This document shows, piece by piece, positions 46,281 to 56,902 of a stretch of DNA of 64,000 bases; within the stretch, counting starts at the first letter, position 1; each line of letters starts with the position of its first letter. The position numbers and the translations under genes are program-made. Source of the stretch: Caldicellulosiruptor diazotrophicus (GTDB lineage Bacteria > Bacillota > Thermoanaerobacteria > Caldicellulosiruptorales > Caldicellulosiruptoraceae); the NCBI RefSeq assembly GCF_017347585.1, contig NZ_AP024480.1, positions 890,001 through 954,000 on the forward strand, in the 5' to 3' direction. Under the pieces are notes generated by a model. It made no database searches, was not told the DNA's origin, and saw only the letters and a list, made by a program, of their open reading frames with translations.

Positions 46281-47540
46281 ATGAGCGATTTGATTGAAAA
46301 AGCGAAAAAGGTGAAAGAAGCGTCAAAAAAGCTCATGAACCTTTCTGAAAATGAAAAGAACAGGGCACTTTTATGCATATCTCAAAAGATATTAGAGAAG
46401 ATGGATTTTATTTTGCAGGAAAACCAAAAAGATATGGAAAATGCTATCTCTAAAGGCATCAAAGGAGCACTTTTAGACAGGTTAAAGCTAACAGAGGATA
46501 GAATAAAGCAAATCTGCAAGGGGATTGAGGATGTTATAAAACTTCCTGACCCGGTTGGTGAAGTTATTTCTATGTGGAAGCGTCCCAACGGGCTTGTGAT
46601 TGGTCAAAAGAGAGTGCCTATTGGCGCAATTGGAATAATCTATGAGGCAAGACCAAATGTTACTGTTGATGCAGCCGTTTTGTGTTTAAAAGCAGGGAAC
46701 AGTGTCCTTTTGCGAGGCGGGTCTGAAGCGATAAACTCAAATGTTGCTCTTGTAAAGGTAATGAAAGAGGGTTTGCTTGAGGCTGGAATTGAGGAAGGTA
46801 GCATAGAGATTGTGGAGGACACATCACGAGAGACTGCTGTTGCCATGATGAAATTAAATGAGTATTTGGATCTTTTAATTCCACGTGGTGGTGCAAACCT
46901 TATAAAAACTGTTGTGCAGAACGCAACAGTTCCTGTGATAGAAACTGGTGTTGGAAACTGTCACGTTTTTGTTGATGAAAGTGCTGATTTTGAGATGGCA
47001 AAAGAAATAGTGATAAATGCAAAGACTCAAAGACCAGGTGTTTGCAACGCTGCTGAAAAGCTTTTAGTTCACAAAAATATAGCAGAGAGCTTTTTGCCAA
47101 TGATTGTAAAAGAACTGATGGCAAAAGGTGTTGAAATAAGAGGTTGCAGTAAGACAGTTGAAATCTGCAAGCAAAATGGTATAGAAGTAAAAGAGGCAAC
47201 TGAAGATGACTGGTACACAGAGTATTTGGATTTGATAATAGGTGTGAAGGTTGTTGATGGTGTTGATGCGGCAATAGAACACATAAATAAGTACGGTTCG
47301 AAACACTCAGAGGCAATTGTTACAAGAGATTATTTCAATGCACAAAAGTTTTTGGACTTGGTTGATGCAGCAGCTTGCTATGTAAACGCCTCAACAAGGT
47401 TCACAGACGGATTTGAATTTGGGTTTGGTGCAGAGATTGGGATCTCAACTCAAAAACTTCACGCAAGAGGTCCTATGGGATTAAAGGAGCTCACAACTAT
47501 AAAATACATTATCTATGGAAGCGGGCAGATAAGAGAATAG
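46281..47540 (+). CDS. proA: Glutamate-5-semialdehyde dehydrogenase (gamma-glutamyl phosphate reductase)
   Basis: Second enzyme of proline synthesis, 419 residues, aldehyde dehydrogenase fold. Key blocks are PIGAIGIIYEARPNVT near residue 113, LKAGNSVLLRGGSEA, LIPRGGANLI near 200, TGVGNCHVFVD, and the catalytic cysteine in TQRPGVCNAAEKLL near 255. The ATG at 46281 follows AAGGGGGC; an ATG overlapping the proB stop lies 21 nt upstream but has no site. Confidence 0.95.
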   Translation: MSDLIEKAKKVKEASKKLMNLSENEKNRALLCISQKILEKMDFILQENQKDMENAISKGIKGALLDRLKLTEDRIKQICKGIEDVIKLPDPVGEVISMWKRPNGLVIGQKRVPIGAIGIIYEARPNVTVDAAVLCLKAGNSVLLRGGSEAINSNVALVKVMKEGLLEAGIEEGSIEIVEDTSRETAVAMMKLNEYLDLLIPRGGANLIKTVVQNATVPVIETGVGNCHVFVDESADFEMAKEIVINAKTQRPGVCNAAEKLLVHKNIAESFLPMIVKELMAKGVEIRGCSKTVEICKQNGIEVKEATEDDWYTEYLDLIIGVKVVDGVDAAIEHINKYGSKHSEAIVTRDYFNAQKFLDLVDAAACYVNASTRFTDGFEFGFGAEIGISTQKLHARGPMGLKELTTIKYIIYGSGQIRE

Positions 47541-47562
47541 AAGAAATTGGAGTTGATTTGTT

Positions 47563-47911
47563 GTGAGTGATATCAAACTGGAAAATTACCAAGATGTTAT
47601 TAATAAAGTGGTTGAAGAGTTAAAAGAATTATATGGTGATAAACTAAGGAAAATAGTCCTCTATGGTTCATATGCTAAAGGAACTCAAAATGAAGAATTC
47701 TGATATTGATATAGCGGTATTAGTTGATGAGGACGAGCAAGTGTTAAAAGACTATGAAAATAAGTTGGATGAAATAATAAGTGAAATTGGATATAGAAGC
47801 TTTAAATTAATTTCTATAGTAGACATCAGTTATCAGAGATATATGCAATATAAAGAAATCTTACCTTACTATAAAAATATAGAGAACGAAGGGATTGTAT
47901 TGTATGGATGA
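47563..47911 (+). pseudogene. Frameshifted MntA-like nucleotidyltransferase
   Basis: A GTG-started frame reads LRKIVLYGSYAKGTQNEE and stops at 47701-47703. The next motif SDIDIAVLVDEDEQVLKD continues in another frame to 47911. Joined, they make the minimal nucleotidyltransferase motif G-S-x9-D-x-D of MntA/MJ0435-type antitoxins, about 115 residues. The shift lies at GAAGAATTC (about 47691-47699), where one extra T would explain it. No HepT partner follows. It is either decayed or a sequence error. Confidence 0.7.
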
Positions 47912-47925
47912 GTATATTCAATAAT

Positions 47926-47966
47926 GGGCTGTTTTCATGAAATATGAAGACAGCCCGCTTTTGTTT
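47926..47966 (+). terminator. Terminator after the nucleotidyltransferase remnant
   Basis: A 13-bp stem, GGGCTGTTTTCAT (47926-47938) with ATGAAGACAGCCC (47944-47956), contains one G-T pair and is followed by GCTTTTGTTTT. Confidence 0.88.
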
Positions 47967-47968
47967 TG

Positions 47969-47977
47969 TGGTATAAT
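47969..47977 (+). promoter_or_regulatory. Extended -10 promoter element of mutS2
   Basis: TGGTATAAT is an extended -10 box (TGnTATAAT) 45 nt before the mutS2 start; no clear -35 box is visible. Confidence 0.5.
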
Positions 47978-48022
47978 TAAAACTTGAGAACTTAAATTTC
48001 ATATAAGAAGGGGTTTTGAAAG

Positions 48023-50386
48023 TTGAACCAAAAGACACTCAAAGCGTTGGAGTATGACAAGATAGTTGAGATTTTAAAAAACATGGCAAAGTCAACTCCA
48101 GCAAAGGAATATTTTGAAAACCTTATTCCATCAACCAATGTTGCAGATATAGAAAATGAACTTAATAAAGTCGATGAAGGCTACAGGTACGTTCTAAAGT
48201 ATGGAAATCCACCAACTTTGGAGTTTGAAAATATACTGCCAAGCCTTAAGAAATCAAAGCTTGGGGCAACTTTAAATCCACAAGAGATTTTGCAAATTGG
48301 AAAAGTGTTGAAACTTTCTTATGAGATGCGAACTTATCTTTCTTACACACAAGACTTTAGTTTTCTTGAAAGTAAGAAAAAAAGACTTGTAAATTTAAAA
48401 GAGGTAATCTCAAGAATTGACCAGACATTTTTAACACCAGATGAAATCTTAGATACAGCATCGTCAAAGCTCAAGGAGATAAGAGATAAAATTAGAAAAC
48501 TTGAAAATAAAATAAGAGACGAGTTAAATAGCATGATTCGCGACCCAAAAATCCAAAGGTTTTTGCAAGAACCAATTATAACAATCAGAGGTGAAAAGCT
48601 CTTACTTCCTGTTAAAGCGGAGTTTAGAAATGAAGTAAAAGGAATTGTCCATGACCAGTCAGCAACAGGTGCAACTTTATTTGTTGAGCCTTTTGTTTGT
48701 GTTGAGATATCAAATCAAATCAGAATTTTGAAAAATCAAGAAAAAGAGGAAATAGAAAGAATTTTGCAAGAGATATCCTCTTTGATAGCAAGCTATTGTG
48801 AGGAAATTGAAACGTCTTTTTATGCACTTGTTGAGCTTGACATAGTATTTACGAAAGCTATTTGGGCAAAAGAAATGAACGCAAGCAAACCAATAATAAC
48901 TACAGATGGCATTATAAATCTCAAAAAAGCTCGGCATCCATTAATACAAAAAGACAAGGTTGTTCCTATTGATATTCATTTAGGCAAAGACTTCGACGTT
49001 CTTATAATAACAGGCCCAAACACAGGTGGAAAGACTGTAACGCTAAAGACGGTTGGACTTTTTTGTCTTCTTTGCCAGAGCGGAATATTCATCCCAGCAG
49101 ATGAGGGTTCTGAGCTTTGCATATTTCAAAAGATTTTTGCTGATATTGGAGATGATCAAAGTATAGTTCAGAGTCTTTCCACATTTTCAGCACATATGAA
49201 AAACATCATTGAAATAACAAAAAATGCAGATGATAAAACTCTTGTGCTATTAGATGAGATTGGAGCAGGTACAGACCCTGAAGAAGGTGCAGCTTTGGCG
49301 AAGGCAATCTTGAAATATCTTTCTGAGAAGGGCAGCAAGGTAATAGCTACAACACACTATGGTGAGCTAAAAATATTTGCTCAGCAAGAAGATCGATTTG
49401 AAAACGCTTCTTGTGAGTTTGATGTAAAAACCCTAAAGCCTACGTACAGGCTTTTGATAGGAATTCCAGGAAGGAGCAATGCGCTTGTAATTTCATCCAA
49501 TCTTGGGCTTGACAAAGGTATTGTTAAGATGGCAAGAGGGTATCTGTCTCAAAAGACAATTGATCTTGACAGAATAATAAACGAAATGGAACAAAAGAGA
49601 AAAGAAGCTGAAGAAAACCTTGAACTTGCTCAAAAATTGAGGCATGAAGCACAAGCTTTAAAGGCGGCGTATGAAGAAGAGAAGAAAAGGTTTGAGACTG
49701 AAAGAGAGAGAATTCGCAAAAAGGCCATAAATGAGGCAAAGGAGATTGTAGAAAGATCACAGTATGAAATAGAAAATCTTTTTAAAGACCTTCGAAAACT
49801 TGCTGAAAACTTAAAGGAAAAAGAAATTTTAAAGGAGTTAGAAGAGAAAAAAAGAGAATATGAAATGCTGATTAAAAGCATATCGCAGCAGGAAAAACAA
49901 GAAGCTGAGGCCAAAACCAAAAAAGAAATACAGAATCTTCGCTTAGGTCAAAAAGTGTATGTCAGAAGCTTTGATGCTGAGGGGTTTGTCGAAAGCCTGC
50001 CAGACTCAAAGGGAAATCTTACTGTCCAGATAGGTATTATGAAGATAAATGTCAACCTTTCTGATATTGAAGAAGTGGACGGACAAGATAGAAAAATATC
50101 TCAAATAGCATCTAAAAATGCAATAATCAAAGAAAAGAACATTGACATGTTCATTGATGTAAGGGGCAAAACAAGCGATGATGCAATTTTAGAGGTTGAC
50201 AAATACTTAGATGATGCATACACAGCTGGTCTAAAACAAGTAACAATAATCCATGGAAAAGGTACGGGGGCTTTGCGTCAAGCTATAAGGAATTTTTTGA
50301 GACGTCACCCTCATGTAAAATCATTCAGAGATGGAACATATGGGGAGGGCGAACAGGGTGTTACAGTGGTTGAGTTGAAAGACTAA
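48023..50386 (+). CDS. mutS2: MutS2 family endonuclease/ATPase
   Basis: A 787-residue protein that lacks the mismatch-recognition domain of MutS and carries a C-terminal Smr nuclease domain. Walker A is ITGPNTGGKTVTLKT near residue 331, the ABC signature region STFSAHMKNI follows near 390, Walker B is LVLLDEIGAGTDPEEG near 408, a long coiled coil runs from about 515 to 640, and the Smr domain has DVRGKTSDDA near 712 and IIHGKGTGALRQAI near 745. Related proteins suppress recombination or rescue collided ribosomes. Confidence 0.96.
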   Translation: MNQKTLKALEYDKIVEILKNMAKSTPAKEYFENLIPSTNVADIENELNKVDEGYRYVLKYGNPPTLEFENILPSLKKSKLGATLNPQEILQIGKVLKLSYEMRTYLSYTQDFSFLESKKKRLVNLKEVISRIDQTFLTPDEILDTASSKLKEIRDKIRKLENKIRDELNSMIRDPKIQRFLQEPIITIRGEKLLLPVKAEFRNEVKGIVHDQSATGATLFVEPFVCVEISNQIRILKNQEKEEIERILQEISSLIASYCEEIETSFYALVELDIVFTKAIWAKEMNASKPIITTDGIINLKKARHPLIQKDKVVPIDIHLGKDFDVLIITGPNTGGKTVTLKTVGLFCLLCQSGIFIPADEGSELCIFQKIFADIGDDQSIVQSLSTFSAHMKNIIEITKNADDKTLVLLDEIGAGTDPEEGAALAKAILKYLSEKGSKVIATTHYGELKIFAQQEDRFENASCEFDVKTLKPTYRLLIGIPGRSNALVISSNLGLDKGIVKMARGYLSQKTIDLDRIINEMEQKRKEAEENLELAQKLRHEAQALKAAYEEEKKRFETERERIRKKAINEAKEIVERSQYEIENLFKDLRKLAENLKEKEILKELEEKKREYEMLIKSISQQEKQEAEAKTKKEIQNLRLGQKVYVRSFDAEGFVESLPDSKGNLTVQIGIMKINVNLSDIEEVDGQDRKISQIASKNAIIKEKNIDMFIDVRGKTSDDAILEVDKYLDDAYTAGLKQVTIIHGKGTGALRQAIRNFLRRHPHVKSFRDGTYGEGEQGVTVVELKD

Positions 50387-50474
50387 TGATTTATTGATAT
50401 TGACTTGGTAGATAAATTCAATTAAACTTATATTTAAGCTTCTATTTTTTAACTTAAAAAAAGGAGACGAACTT

Positions 50475-51032
50475 ATGATGGAACAGCATCAAACACTGAA
50501 ACTTCAAAACAAAGTAGTGAAAGAAGCAGTTGAGTGGATTTTGTGGATTGGCGGTGCAGTGCTTATTGCTCTTATCCTGCGCACTTATGTCTTTTCACTT
50601 GTAATTGTCCCGACCGGCTCAATGCTCAACACAATTCAGCTAAACGATAGGCTCTTTGTATATAAGCTTGGTTATGTCCTTCATATAGAAGATGTCAAAA
50701 GAGGAGACATTGTGGTTTTCAAGTATCCAGACGATAGAAAAACTTTATATGTCAAAAGGGTTATAGGTCTTCCTGGCGACACAATCGAGATAAAAGATGG
50801 TGTTTTGTACATCAACGGTAAAGTCTATAAAGAAAACTATTTAAAAGAACCTATGATAGGAAGTTTTGGGCCATACAAAGTTCCGCCAGGACACTATTTC
50901 ATGATGGGTGATAACAGGAACGATTCTCACGACAGCCGGTTCTGGGAGCATAAATATGTTCCAAGAGATGATATTTTGGGTAAAGTTGTTTTCAGGGTAT
51001 ATCCGTTTAGCCGCGCAGGAATAGTAAAATAA
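50475..51032 (+). CDS. lepB: Signal peptidase I
   Basis: A 185-residue membrane-bound signal peptidase. One N-terminal membrane helix (about 17-40) is followed by box B with the catalytic serine in VPTGSMLNTI near 46, box D with the catalytic lysine in YVKRVIGLPGD near 90, and box E GDNRNDSHDSR near 152. A TTGACT-N17-TAAACT promoter-like pair lies at 50400-50428. Confidence 0.94.
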   Translation: MMEQHQTLKLQNKVVKEAVEWILWIGGAVLIALILRTYVFSLVIVPTGSMLNTIQLNDRLFVYKLGYVLHIEDVKRGDIVVFKYPDDRKTLYVKRVIGLPGDTIEIKDGVLYINGKVYKENYLKEPMIGSFGPYKVPPGHYFMMGDNRNDSHDSRFWEHKYVPRDDILGKVVFRVYPFSRAGIVK

Positions 51033-51127
51033 TGAAAAACAAAAAGTTCGGATAGTGACAAAAGTTTATTTTTTGATAAATTTGTTGTTTAAAAAATTAA
51101 AATTGTTCGGAGGGTTGATATTAAGTT

Positions 51128-51652
51128 ATGAATGATGTTTTCCATGAACAGTTAATCGTAAGAAGAAAGACATCGAGTGAAAAAGCAAAACAAGTACTCA
51201 TTATTATCGGCGGGGTATTAGTTGGATTTATTACATTCTTTATACCAATAATAAACACGTTGGGGCCTGTTCTGTTAGTCTTAGCTATATGGGGTGCAAT
51301 TTATCTTTCGAGAAACTACAACATTGAATATGAATATGCAGTAACAAACCACTATCTTGATATAGACAAGATAGTTGCCCAAAGAAAACGAAGTAGGATT
51401 GTTTCTTTAGATATCCGGAAAATTGATTATTTTATTTCTTCAAAAGACTCAAGTATGTTTAACGCTCAGAAGAATGACAAAAGTATTGTCCAGTCATTTG
51501 ACTGCACGTCAAACAGTGGCGAAGAGAATGTATATGCAATTGTTGCCAATGTAGAAGGTAAAAAAACAAGAATCTTGTTTGAGCCTAACGAAGAGATAGT
51601 TCAGGCAATAAACAAGTTTTTCCAGAAAAAATCTTATCAAATTTATAGATAA
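51128..51652 (+). CDS. Membrane protein, DUF6106-like
   Basis: A 174-residue protein with two closely spaced membrane helices (about residues 22-60) and a soluble C-terminal part containing YEYAVTNHYLDIDKIVAQRKR and SRIVSLDIRKIDYF. This resembles the DUF6106 family of clostridial membrane proteins, a call from memory. The soluble part recalls PH-like bPH domains. It lies between lepB and guaB on the same strand; no function is known. Confidence 0.65.
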   Translation: MNDVFHEQLIVRRKTSSEKAKQVLIIIGGVLVGFITFFIPIINTLGPVLLVLAIWGAIYLSRNYNIEYEYAVTNHYLDIDKIVAQRKRSRIVSLDIRKIDYFISSKDSSMFNAQKNDKSIVQSFDCTSNSGEENVYAIVANVEGKKTRILFEPNEEIVQAINKFFQKKSYQIYR

Positions 51653-53149
<1,497 letters not shown>

Positions 53150-53181
53150 TCAGAAGTTTTGAATAGGGGAGGAAAGTTGTT

Positions 53182-54054
53182 TTGGAATTTGTAGAAAAAT
53201 ATCTTGAAAATGGTTTGGAGCTTGTTAAGATATATTCAAAAACAAAAAATTCATATTTTACAGTTGCACCCGAACGGGGTGCAATTGTTATTTTACTTAA
53301 TCTTTCAGGAAAAGATATTCTTTACTTAAATAAGACCACGCTTTTTGACAGAACAAAAAACATAAGAGGCGGAATACCAGTTTTGTTCCCCATATGTGGC
53401 AGAGTTGTGGATGGAAAGATTTTTTTCAAAGGTCAAGAGTTTGAAATGAAAAATCATGGATTTGCAAGAGACAGCAGTTTCAACATAGCAGGGTACATTG
53501 ATATGCCAGATAAAAATGGTGTAATTTTGAGGCTATCAAGTAGCGAATTTACAAAAAGATTATATCCATACGATTTTGAACTTTTGCTTGAGTATCTACT
53601 AAATGATGAAGTGTTTGAAGTGAAGATGATTGTAAAAAATGAGGATAGTGGCATAATGCCTTTTTATGCAGGATTTCATCCTTATTTTCTATGCAACAAA
53701 GATGAATTTACTATCAAGCTTGAATGCGAAAAGTGTTTTGATGATGTTGAGAAAAGGTTTATTGATCTTCAGGATTTCAAAGAGATTGATTTTTCAAAAC
53801 CGGAGATTAACCTTGACTTTTTGGATGTAGGAAGTAGAGAGGTTGAAATTACTCTTGACAGGGATAAAAAAATAGTGCTTTTGAAAGATGAAAATTTCAA
53901 GAACATAGTGGTTTGGTCTTTAAAAGATTTTGACTTTGTATGTGTTGAGCCATGGATGGGCGAACATGAAGGGTATATAAATAATAAGTTTTATTACTTA
54001 GAGCCAGGAGCAATCTTTGAAGGTTGGTTTGCAATAAAACTTTCATGCAAGTAA
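53182..54054 (+). CDS. Aldose 1-epimerase family protein
   Basis: A 290-residue galactose mutarotase-like protein, probably of the YihR/YeaD-like or LacX group. Conserved pieces are RGGIPVLFPICGRV near 68, KNHGFARDSSF near 92 with the first histidine, and PFYAGFHPYF near 161 with the second. The catalytic glutamate probably lies in LEPGAIFEGW near the end. It acts on an aldose or a hexose phosphate that the sequence does not reveal. The start is TTG behind GGGGAGG. Confidence 0.85.
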   Translation: MEFVEKYLENGLELVKIYSKTKNSYFTVAPERGAIVILLNLSGKDILYLNKTTLFDRTKNIRGGIPVLFPICGRVVDGKIFFKGQEFEMKNHGFARDSSFNIAGYIDMPDKNGVILRLSSSEFTKRLYPYDFELLLEYLLNDEVFEVKMIVKNEDSGIMPFYAGFHPYFLCNKDEFTIKLECEKCFDDVEKRFIDLQDFKEIDFSKPEINLDFLDVGSREVEITLDRDKKIVLLKDENFKNIVVWSLKDFDFVCVEPWMGEHEGYINNKFYYLEPGAIFEGWFAIKLSCK

Positions 54055-54078
54055 ACTAAAAGAGGCAGGGATAAAACA

Positions 54079-54885
54079 TTGGTAGATAAAAAAATGGCGT
54101 ATGAAAAACTCGAAAGGCTAAGGGAAATTATAAAAGATTATAAGAGCGTGCTTGTAGCATTTTCAGGTGGAGTTGACTCTACATTTTTGTTAAAGGTTTC
54201 GTTTGATGTGCTGGGGGAAAAAGCCATCGCCGTGTTTTCAAGTTCAGTTTTGAGCCCGCAAAGTGAAAAGGAAGATGCAGCAAAGCTTGCAAAAGACATT
54301 GGGGCAAGGCTGATTGTTATAGAAAGAGACGTTTTTTCTAATGAGGATTTTATGAAAAATGATAAACTTAGATGCTATTATTGCAAAAAAGATTTGATAA
54401 AAAGGTTAAAAGTATTGAAAGAGGAGCTGAATCTGAAGGAAATAATTGAAGGTTCAAACATGGACGACCTTCAGGATTATAGACCCGGCAGAAAAGCTCT
54501 TGAGGAAGAAGGTATAAAAAGTCCTCTGGTTGAAGTAGGACTTGCTAAAGAGGAGATAAGGTATTTGTCGAAAGAATTTGAGCTTTCCACGTATCAAAAA
54601 CATTCTTCTGCCTGTTTGGTTACAAGAATTCCATATGGTGACGAAATTACATTGGAAAAACTTCAAATGATAGAAAAGGCAGAGGATTTTTTGGTTCAAA
54701 AAGGATTTTCACAGGTGAGAGTAAGACATCACGGAGCTATTGCGCGAATTGAGGTTGCAAAAGAGGATCTACCAAAATTTTTCGACCTTAAACTGCATGA
54801 TGAAGTTTCAAACGCTTTGAAAGCCTTGGGATTTAAGTATGTAACGCTTGACCTTTCCGGCTACAGAACAGGAAGCATGAACTGA
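54079..54885 (+). CDS. larE: LarE, sulfur transferase for nickel-pincer cofactor
   Basis: A 268-residue PP-loop ATP pyrophosphatase that adds sulfur to the nicotinic acid-derived precursor of the nickel pincer nucleotide. The PP-loop is AFSGGVDSTF near residue 27, the conserved cysteine is Cys179 in HSSACLVTRIPYG, and RCYYCKK (Cys99, Cys102) forms a CxxC. In Lactiplantibacillus LarE the single cysteine is sacrificed; the three cysteines here may instead hold an iron-sulfur cluster, as reported for other LarE proteins. It starts with TTG; larB follows after 27 nt. Confidence 0.93.
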   Translation: MVDKKMAYEKLERLREIIKDYKSVLVAFSGGVDSTFLLKVSFDVLGEKAIAVFSSSVLSPQSEKEDAAKLAKDIGARLIVIERDVFSNEDFMKNDKLRCYYCKKDLIKRLKVLKEELNLKEIIEGSNMDDLQDYRPGRKALEEEGIKSPLVEVGLAKEEIRYLSKEFELSTYQKHSSACLVTRIPYGDEITLEKLQMIEKAEDFLVQKGFSQVRVRHHGAIARIEVAKEDLPKFFDLKLHDEVSNALKALGFKYVTLDLSGYRTGSMN

Positions 54886-54912
54886 TTTGACACGAAAGGA
54901 AGAAGGTAGAAA

Positions 54913-55674
54913 ATGGATGTAAGAAAAATACTTGAAGATGTTAGAGAGGGCAAAATTTCGGTTGACGAAGCGATGAAGATTTTTGCAAAAATGCCGTTTG
55001 AAGACATTGACTTTGCAAAGATTGACCATCACCGCAAGCTCAGACAGGGCATGTCTGAGGTAATCTTTTGCGAGGGGAAAACAAAGGATCAAGTTTTAAA
55101 GATTTTTGAGAGGATGATTGAAAGAGGAGAAGTAAACATTATTGGCACAAGGGCAAGCAGAGAACAGTATGAGTACTTAAGAGAACATCTTAAAGATGAT
55201 GTGATATATTATGATACAGGTAGGATTATCTGTGCAAAAAGGGTTGAGATTATCAAAAATCCAAAAGGACACGTTGCAGTTGTGTCTGCTGGAACTGCTG
55301 ATTTGAAAGTGGCGGAAGAAGCAGCTATAGTTTTAGAGATTTTAGGAAACAATGTAAAGAGAATGTACGATGTTGGTGTTGCAGGAATCCACAGATTGTT
55401 TGCGCATCTTGATGAAATTCAGTCCGCCAATGCAGTGGTTGCAGTTGCTGGTATGGAAGGTGCACTTGCATCAGTTGTTGCTGGGCTTGTTTCAAAACCT
55501 GTTATTGCTGTTCCAACATCTATTGGATATGGTGCAAATTTTAAAGGCCTCTCAGCTCTACTTACCATGCTAAACTCCTGTGCAAACGGTGTTTGTGTTG
55601 TCAACATTGACAATGGATTTGGTGCAGCCGTTGTTGCCCATATGATAAATTCGCTTGCAAATCAGAACTTGTAA
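54913..55674 (+). CDS. larB: LarB, nickel-pincer cofactor biosynthesis carboxylase
   Basis: Carboxylates and hydrolyses nicotinic acid adenine dinucleotide to start the cofactor. The 253-residue protein has an N-terminal helical part (KIDHHRKLRQGMSEVIFCEGKT) and a PurE-like C-terminal domain with VVSAGTADLKVAEEAA near residue 122, DVGVAGIHRLFAH near 155, VAVAGMEGALASVVAGL near 177 and SIGYGANFKGLSAL near 206. It is placed between larE and larC. Confidence 0.94.
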   Translation: MDVRKILEDVREGKISVDEAMKIFAKMPFEDIDFAKIDHHRKLRQGMSEVIFCEGKTKDQVLKIFERMIERGEVNIIGTRASREQYEYLREHLKDDVIYYDTGRIICAKRVEIIKNPKGHVAVVSAGTADLKVAEEAAIVLEILGNNVKRMYDVGVAGIHRLFAHLDEIQSANAVVAVAGMEGALASVVAGLVSKPVIAVPTSIGYGANFKGLSALLTMLNSCANGVCVVNIDNGFGAAVVAHMINSLANQNL

Positions 55675-55704
55675 AGAAGGAAGAAAAAGAGGAGGAAATT
55701 TTTT

Positions 55705-56832
55705 ATGATTCTCTATTTTGATGCAATCTCAGGCCTTGCAGGTGATATGCTTGTTGCATCGCTGATTGACTGCGGAGTTGATTTTGAATATATAAAGTCA
55801 AATATCTCAATTTTAAAGCTTAACGTTAATCTTTCGGTCGAGGAGAAATTTGTAAATGGTATTAAAGCAAAAAGGTTTATAGTAAATACTCATTCACATG
55901 ACCATGACCATGAACATAACGGCAATAGTATTCACCATCACAGAACTTTTAAAGATATAAAAAAGATGCTTATAGAAAGCTCTTTGCCAGAGGACGTAAA
56001 AGAAATGTCGGTCAAAATTTTTGAAAAAATTGCTTTGGCAGAGGCAAAGGTTCATGGTATGAATCCAGATGATATTTCTTTTCACGAGGTTGGGGCAGAT
56101 GATTCAATAGTGGATATTGTTGCATTTTCTCTTTGTATAGATTATTTAAAGCCTGAAAGAATAATCTTTTCGCCTCTTTGTGACGGCAGAGGTTTTACAA
56201 AATCCATGCACGGCATTATTCCTGTACCAGCACCAGCTGTTTTAGAGATTGCAAGACAAAATGGTGTTCCACTTTCCACAAAGGATATCGAATCTGAGCT
56301 CATAACCCCAACAGGCATTGGGATTGCAGCAGCAGTTGCAAGCTCATTTTCCCAAATGCCGAATATGACCATCGAAAAGATTGGGTATGGTGCAGGGACA
56401 AAAGATCTTCCTATTCCCAATGTTGTGAGAGCTATAGTTGGAAAAAAAAAACTGAATTTTGATGGCGATTATTTTGAAATATTTGCAAACGTTGATGATA
56501 TGACAGGTGAACATCTTTCGCTTGCACTTGAGAAGATAATGCAAAGCGGTGCTTTGGATGTCTATTTTACTCCAATTTTCATGAAAAAAGGTCGGCCTGC
56601 TTACAAGATTGGGGTTATAACAAAAGCTCAAAACTTTGATGATGTAGTATCTGCAATCTTTCGGTGGACATCTACTATTGGCATTAGATTTGTAAAAATG
56701 CAAAGGATAGAGATGGAAAGACAGGAGAAGAGAATTCAGGATAATCCCGAGCTGAGATTAAAGATAAGTTCTTATGAAGATATTAAAAAAATCAAACTTG
56801 AATTTGAAGATATTAAAAAGTTAACTGAATAA
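55705..56832 (+). CDS. larC: LarC, nickel insertion protein
   Basis: Inserts nickel into the pincer nucleotide using CTP. The 375-residue protein begins YFDAISGLAGDMLVASLIDC, has a histidine-rich stretch HSHDHDHEHNGNSIHHH near residue 65, FHEVGADDSIVDIVA near 125, the TPTGIGIAAAVASSF region near 198 and DDMTGEHLSLALEKIM near 256. It is one uninterrupted gene, unlike the split larC1/larC2 of L. plantarum. The lactate racemase gene larA is not in this window. Confidence 0.93.
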   Translation: MILYFDAISGLAGDMLVASLIDCGVDFEYIKSNISILKLNVNLSVEEKFVNGIKAKRFIVNTHSHDHDHEHNGNSIHHHRTFKDIKKMLIESSLPEDVKEMSVKIFEKIALAEAKVHGMNPDDISFHEVGADDSIVDIVAFSLCIDYLKPERIIFSPLCDGRGFTKSMHGIIPVPAPAVLEIARQNGVPLSTKDIESELITPTGIGIAAAVASSFSQMPNMTIEKIGYGAGTKDLPIPNVVRAIVGKKKLNFDGDYFEIFANVDDMTGEHLSLALEKIMQSGALDVYFTPIFMKKGRPAYKIGVITKAQNFDDVVSAIFRWTSTIGIRFVKMQRIEMERQEKRIQDNPELRLKISSYEDIKKIKLEFEDIKKLTE

Positions 56833-56848
56833 TAAAAAAGATGAGAAA

Positions 56849-56885
56849 GGGGCAATCCTAAAAATACATTGGATAGCCCCCTTCT
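56849..56885. terminator. Bidirectional terminator between larC and ychF
   Basis: GGGGCAATCC (56849-56858) pairs with GGATAGCCCC (56871-56880) with one A-A mismatch. T-rich sequence on one side and A-rich sequence on the other fit use from both strands. Confidence 0.75.
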
Positions 56886-56902
56886 TGCAATATACAATAT
56901 CT

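Noticed and set aside
46660-47316. Long minus-strand frames opposite proA
   Set aside because: They are rich in His, Gln, Leu and Ser, the usual composition of antisense shadows of an AT-rich gene, and lack start signals.
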